Source: Scortum barcoo (lineage: Eukaryota > Chordata > Actinopteri > Centrarchiformes > Terapontidae). From it: DNA of 64,000 nucleotides. Position numbers and translations under genes: made by a program. Below are positions 59,741-64,000 of the stretch, piece by piece. The stretch covers positions 24,297,766 to 24,361,765 of the forward strand of contig CM041533.1 in the NCBI GenBank assembly GCA_023238725.1, written 5' to 3'. The notes beneath the pieces were generated by a model. It was not told the DNA's origin. It searched no databases and saw nothing but the letters and a program-made list of their open reading frames with translations. The first letter of the stretch is position 1, and each line of letters opens with the position of its first letter.

Positions 59741-62242
59741 GAAGTCATCAGTATTTAATTTCTAGCCATCTACTTTGAAGGCCCACAAGCTTAGCATGCA
59801 ACCAACCCTTGAGTATCGCCATTTTATTATGAAGTGGTTGGTCGTCCACCAGTGGAGGTGGACGCGGATATGAAATGCGTCTTAATGCAGCACTCGACCC
59901 ACATGAGGCAGTTTGATTTGACGGGCTCACTTCTGGGGAAATCTCAAATGGAGTGCTCATCAGGGGAGCGCCAAACACACTTTTATGTAAAGTGTCTCAA
60001 ACTGTCGAGAGCGTACGATACAAACAGTGTGTAGGGCTTTGTGTAGGGATGTGTCTTGATGTAAATCCACGCTGCACTGATCTGCTGCACTTGTTGGCAG
60101 TTAATTATCTGTACTGCATTGTGCCTGCAGCCAACTTTTATTATGTGGCCTGGGCTGTAGCAGGGTGGCCAATGCTAGCTTGTCTAGACTGATCTGATCT
60201 GTCCTGTCAGTAGCGTCAGCCATTTGAGCTAAACAAGGCGATGTGATGGTTCACCTCATAAAAAATAATAGGCCATCCACCCTGCAGACAGCAACAGGTC
60301 TTATTTACACTTTACAGCGTATCGGTATTTAAGGCATTAAATCGTGGAGACATGGATTCACAGTGAATCTATTCCTACAGCTTAAATAATGAATCCTCCA
60401 TTATCTGAGTGACAGGGCTATTGGCTTTTTTAGAAAACTGATAGAAAAACTGTTTTCTAATGGTGCAATTGCCATACAAACTATTTGAAAGACATAATTG
60501 ACAAAGATCAAAGATGTGGATCTATAGCTGTAAGCATTCTGAGTAAGAATAAAATAAGTGACTGTTACACTAGAAGGATGCCATTTGCACCCCATAAAAT
60601 CATAAAATCATAGCTGTGAAAAGTTCTGTTCAAGTATATAAATTAGCACCTTAACACTTCCTGTACGCTGTGATCTCGCCTCATGTTCTGTCTAAAATGA
60701 GGGCCAGTTGTCTCAGCTTCATACAGGTCACATGCCTCTTGTAGTCTCCACTATCTCCCATCTCAGCATTGACGTAAATAGTGTATCAAAGCAGAACTGG
60801 AGCAGATGGCAGCAATCCAAGAATATAATCAGACATATGCACAGTAGCACAATTGATTATTTGCAAAAAGTCTGCATTATCAGTTACAGTGTCAGTTACA
60901 GTAATGAGTGTTTTAATCTGAAAATGTCACACTGTCAGTAAGGCAGTTAATGAGTAATTTAGAAACTGTCTGATTGTCAGGCAGTAGAGCAGGTAAATAG
61001 TTTCACTAGTCCCTCTCGGTTCTCTCATTTGAAAGCGCTGTGTGCACTGTCAGGCTGGAGGATCAGCACTGTTGCTGACGGCTGCCACCAACAGGTATGG
61101 GTAGGCAGGCAGAGGGAAGGCACGAAAAACAGGTGGTGAACAAGGATATTATCAAACAACAGTTTGAGGGTGGTCATTAATTGAAGTACCTGAGATTTGT
61201 GCTTTACCTTTGATGCCAAATTTACAAGAATCCACTGAAAGTTAAGAATATGTTGATGAAAGTTTAACAAAGTACATAACGATTGCCCTAAAGCAAGGTT
61301 ACATTAAACATAATATTCTCAAAGGGAGATTTTGTGGCTTTGGCTGGTAACTATGTGTTATAATGGCCCAAATATTTAGTAATTGATTCCTCTGTGCTTC
61401 CTGTCATGGACTCTGCTGAAATAATGAATTGGGTATGAGCACTTATATGAGACAGTTGATTGAATTCACAAATGTAACCAAACTGTACTTCTGCTTATCT
61501 TAGTAGGCAATAATTTGGCACAGTGGCAGAATAAATGCATAATATCTCAAAATAAGTGTTGCTCATTTTGTTGTTTCAATACAGCCAATTATACGGCCAA
61601 CAACTGATTAACCTCTGACCTCTGAATGCTAGGTGGTAACAAATAAGTGCATAGATATGAATGTTTGTCTTTCCAGAATAAAAACTTTTTCCAGCCTAAT
61701 TTAAACTGCAGTTTTCTCACTGCCCTTTTACACATTTTTTTTCTCATTTTTTTTTTATCTCAAAGCCCTTTATGCTCTCTGAAATCTTTTCTATGGCAGG
61801 ATAAAGATAAGACGATTGCTGGATAAAATCCTTGTTTTTCCAAAAGAAACTTCAAAAAACAGCCCTGGTTTTAGCTCAACAACAATGCATTTTGAAATGT
61901 ATCTTATTGGGTCTCCATACCCAATATGTTAGTAATCCTTCAGCTGCAGGTAGAACATGAAAAAAATTGAAATAGAGGTATATGGTTTTCCTGATGATAA
62001 ACTGATATAAAGGTTTTCAAACCAGTGTTGTCTATGTTATTCCTGTTTTATGTGCTGCAATAATACTATACAGTGGATTTTGATGGAAAAAAGAGACAGT
62101 TTATGGCATGTGAGGCTGATTGAAACTCTGTTACAGTGGAAGATTGTCCTGCTATAACAAACCAAAAGAAAAGTCAGTGTAAAATTTAATTTTTGCTCGT
62201 ATTTCTAACTCTTATTTTCTCTTTGTTGTTTGTCTGTTGCAG

Positions 62243-62277
62243 TTCGGCAGATGAGAAATTTCGCTGGAACAACCAAG
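62243..62277 (+). CDS. ctnnd2: ctnnd2 fourth coding exon, 35 nt
   Basis: This very short exon was found by looking for the continuation of the GSMTSI... end of the previous exon. The acceptor is tttgtctgttgcag and the donor is CAAG|gtaata. The two carried-over nucleotides AG plus the first T give Ser, followed by SADEKFRWNNQ and one nucleotide of the next codon (probably Asp or Gly). I recall human CTNND2 as SSAEEQFQWQSQDG here, so spacing and the Ser, Ala, acidic, Phe and Trp positions agree. At 35 nt it is not a multiple of three; skipping it would shift the frame unless another exon compensates, so it is probably constitutive. The next exon, starting in phase 1, is beyond the window. The match is short, but phase, both splice sites and residue order all fit. 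Confidence 0.9.
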
Positions 62278-64000
62278 GTAATATATTCTCTTAAATGCTC
62301 TCAGTACATTTCTCTGCCTGGTCCTCTATTGTTGGCATTGTCGCACTGCACATTGCTGACTGTGCTTAAAAAAAAAAAAAAAAAGAGAAAATTGCGCACT
62401 AACAATATATTGATGTAATCCTGTACAAGAACTATGGCGGCTGCAGGAGTAAAAAGGTTCAATCAACTCATTCACTGTACTGAAACCTGGATAAAAAAAA
62501 GCTTGTCTAACAAAAAACTCTCATCTCTCAAATTCCCTCACCATGCCTCGGCCCTTCTGACAGCTGAGTAAAGGTCAAACAGCATTTGCAAATAATTCTC
62601 AGCATTTAGTTTAACCTGTTTGGAGAGCCAGATGGGAAGTGTTTTCCATAACGGACAACAAGAATCAATGAGTGTGAGGCCTTTAGATGATTTGAAAGTC
62701 AAATGAAGACACCTCTCTGGGCTTGACAACTTCTTTGACAGCATTTTAGTTAAAGAAACACCACCCATGAATGACACTTGGGTCTCTTTTACTCCCTCCC
62801 TGTCAGGGACGTTGAGATGTATAGGGTGTTGAGGGTAGATTGATTATAGGAGTGAAAGGTCGGCGACCTCTGCCAACAAAGAGGTGACTAAAGGTTTGTG
62901 GTCAAAATGTTTCCTACCGACGGCTTTCTGTGTCCGTTGTGTTCTTCATCCATCTGTTGCGCTGAAGCCGGACCACTCAGCCTTGGACTGAATTTACTGT
63001 TATTGACAAAGGACCCACCCTCACTCCAATCAGACCTTTTGATCTCGTCATCACTCACAAATCATTAAAAACCCATCACTCCTGGATTTAGCGGGTTTAA
63101 AAATGAGTTTTGGATTGAGTTTGTGAGGGTGAGAGTAAATCCAGCATAATGCTGCAGACAGCACTGGAAATGTTTCATCAACAGCATCAACATCATCACT
63201 CTGCAGTTGCGTCAGTCGAAGTCAATAAAATCAGCCTCCTAAATCCACTCACTAAGGCCTCTACTATTACCATCCCTCTCTCTCTATAAGAGATTAATGC
63301 TGCTCCTAAGACTCATTTGTAAGGTTTTATCCGCCTTGGCAGCCCTCTCTAACTTGAAGACACTGGGCCTGTTATCAGCCTCGCTCTGACAGACAAACGG
63401 CCTGGTATCTAAGTACAAGGCGGCGCCCTATAGGCCTCGATCCCACAAGATTTGTTGCTGGATTATCAGTTAGGTTTTTACCCTTGACCAGAGGTGTGCC
63501 CTTACACATTACTCTAAGGTCTAAATGTATTTTGATACGTGAGATGTAGAAGAGGTATGCAAAACACACAAGGCTTTTTTTTCTTTTCTCAAATGCCTGC
63601 GATTACTGTTTTGCTTTGGGGTAAACTGACAAAGTGCAGATTAGTTGTAGAGGGGCCCTTTGTAAAAATATAGTTTTAAATCTTTTTGTCTTTTGCTGGG
63701 GTTCATTCTTTATTTACACACTTACTTTGTTATCAGTACGAGTGCTAGCAAACCATATGTTGTTATTTTCTAAATAAGATAAGCTACTCAGACATGCTAT
63801 CAGTTTGCACATGAATGATATTACTAAAGTTCTTGGACAGTTTTATAACAGAATCTTTTTTTTTAAACTTAGTTATTTCCTTTTGGATTTTGAGCCTGCA
63901 CAACCACAGGTTTTCAGAACACATCAAATATCTGTATATAAATGGATGGAGAGGAGTGTTAGTGTTCCAAGGTTTACAGTACAATTCATTAATATTGGTC
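62278..64000 (+). other. ctnnd2: ctnnd2 intron after the 35 nt exon (partial)
   Basis: The intron starts gtaata at 62278 and runs off the window. It contains a run of 17 A at 62368-62384. No further ctnnd2 exon was found; the expected continuation is a phase-1 exon encoding an acidic GQ-x-DIEDEL-like segment. I see no other gene here. Confidence 0.85.

Larger units (their letters stand above)
37533..62242 (+). other. ctnnd2: ctnnd2 intron between third and fourth coding exons
   Basis: This is a 24.7 kb intron, gt at 37533 to ag at 62242. It starts with the (GT)17 array. Other contents are TG/CA arrays at 41.5, 47.8 and 59.0 kb, a purine-rich tract near 47.5 kb, pyrimidine-rich tracts near 55.9 and 58.4 kb, the unrecognised two-frame coding relict at 53618-54603 and a foldback repeat at 59345-59740. 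I see nothing definite in 37600-39400, 40000-41470, 41500-47040, 48030-53160, 54620-55840, 56100-57420 and 59750-62220. Confidence 0.9.

Overview
This is a 64 kb window of vertebrate, almost certainly teleost fish (probably percomorph), nuclear DNA. The coding density is very low, the introns are tens of kilobases long with GT-AG boundaries, CA/TG microsatellites are abundant, and the interspersed repeats are of fish type (Tc1-like and hAT transposon relicts, an L2-type LINE tail, foldback elements, and a repeat I recall as common in percomorph genomes). There are no bacterial operons, and apart from three small exons almost all open frames are chance or low-complexity ORFs.

The one clear gene is ctnnd2 (delta-catenin, a p120/ARM-repeat catenin) on the + strand. 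Three consecutive coding exons are visible: 17544-17680, 37420-37532 and 62243-62277. They join in phase into about 94 residues matching the N-terminus of CTNND2: an acidic S/T-rich leader, the ASVKEQ motif, the N-terminal coiled coil (ELQFERLTREL...), and the SETGSM...SSADEKFRWNNQ stretch. The start-codon exon lies upstream of the window; the central serine/proline-rich region and the armadillo repeats lie downstream. The rest of the window is intron: at least 17.5 kb of the upstream intron, a 19.7 kb intron, a 24.7 kb intron and 1.7 kb of the next one.

Region by region. 1-17543: two Tc1-like transposase relicts on the minus strand (about 1.4 kb and 4.2-4.4 kb), an 885 bp hAT-type element with terminal inverted repeats and an 8 bp target duplication (8173-9057), a LINE tail near 10.3 kb, and a purine-rich/pyrimidine-rich tract pair at 14.6-15.4 kb. 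17681-37419: two perfect short inverted repeats (18.8 and 24.0 kb), CA arrays at 21.4 kb, a broken hAT transposon interrupted by a foldback element (29.2-31.1 kb), and GA/TC tracts around 32.7-33.1 kb. 37533-62242: a (GT)17 array that begins exactly at the exon-3 donor, an unrecognised pair of protein-like ORFs at 53.6-54.6 kb, and a foldback repeat at 59.35-59.74 kb. 62278-64000: start of the next intron.

I found no RNA genes, CRISPR arrays or cellular genes other than ctnnd2. The most unusual items are the microsatellite fused to a splice donor, the unrecognised membrane-protein-like relict at 53.6-54.6 kb, and the perfect inverted repeats. Several AT-rich intronic stretches dense in homeodomain-type motifs are candidate conserved enhancers, but this cannot be judged without alignment.
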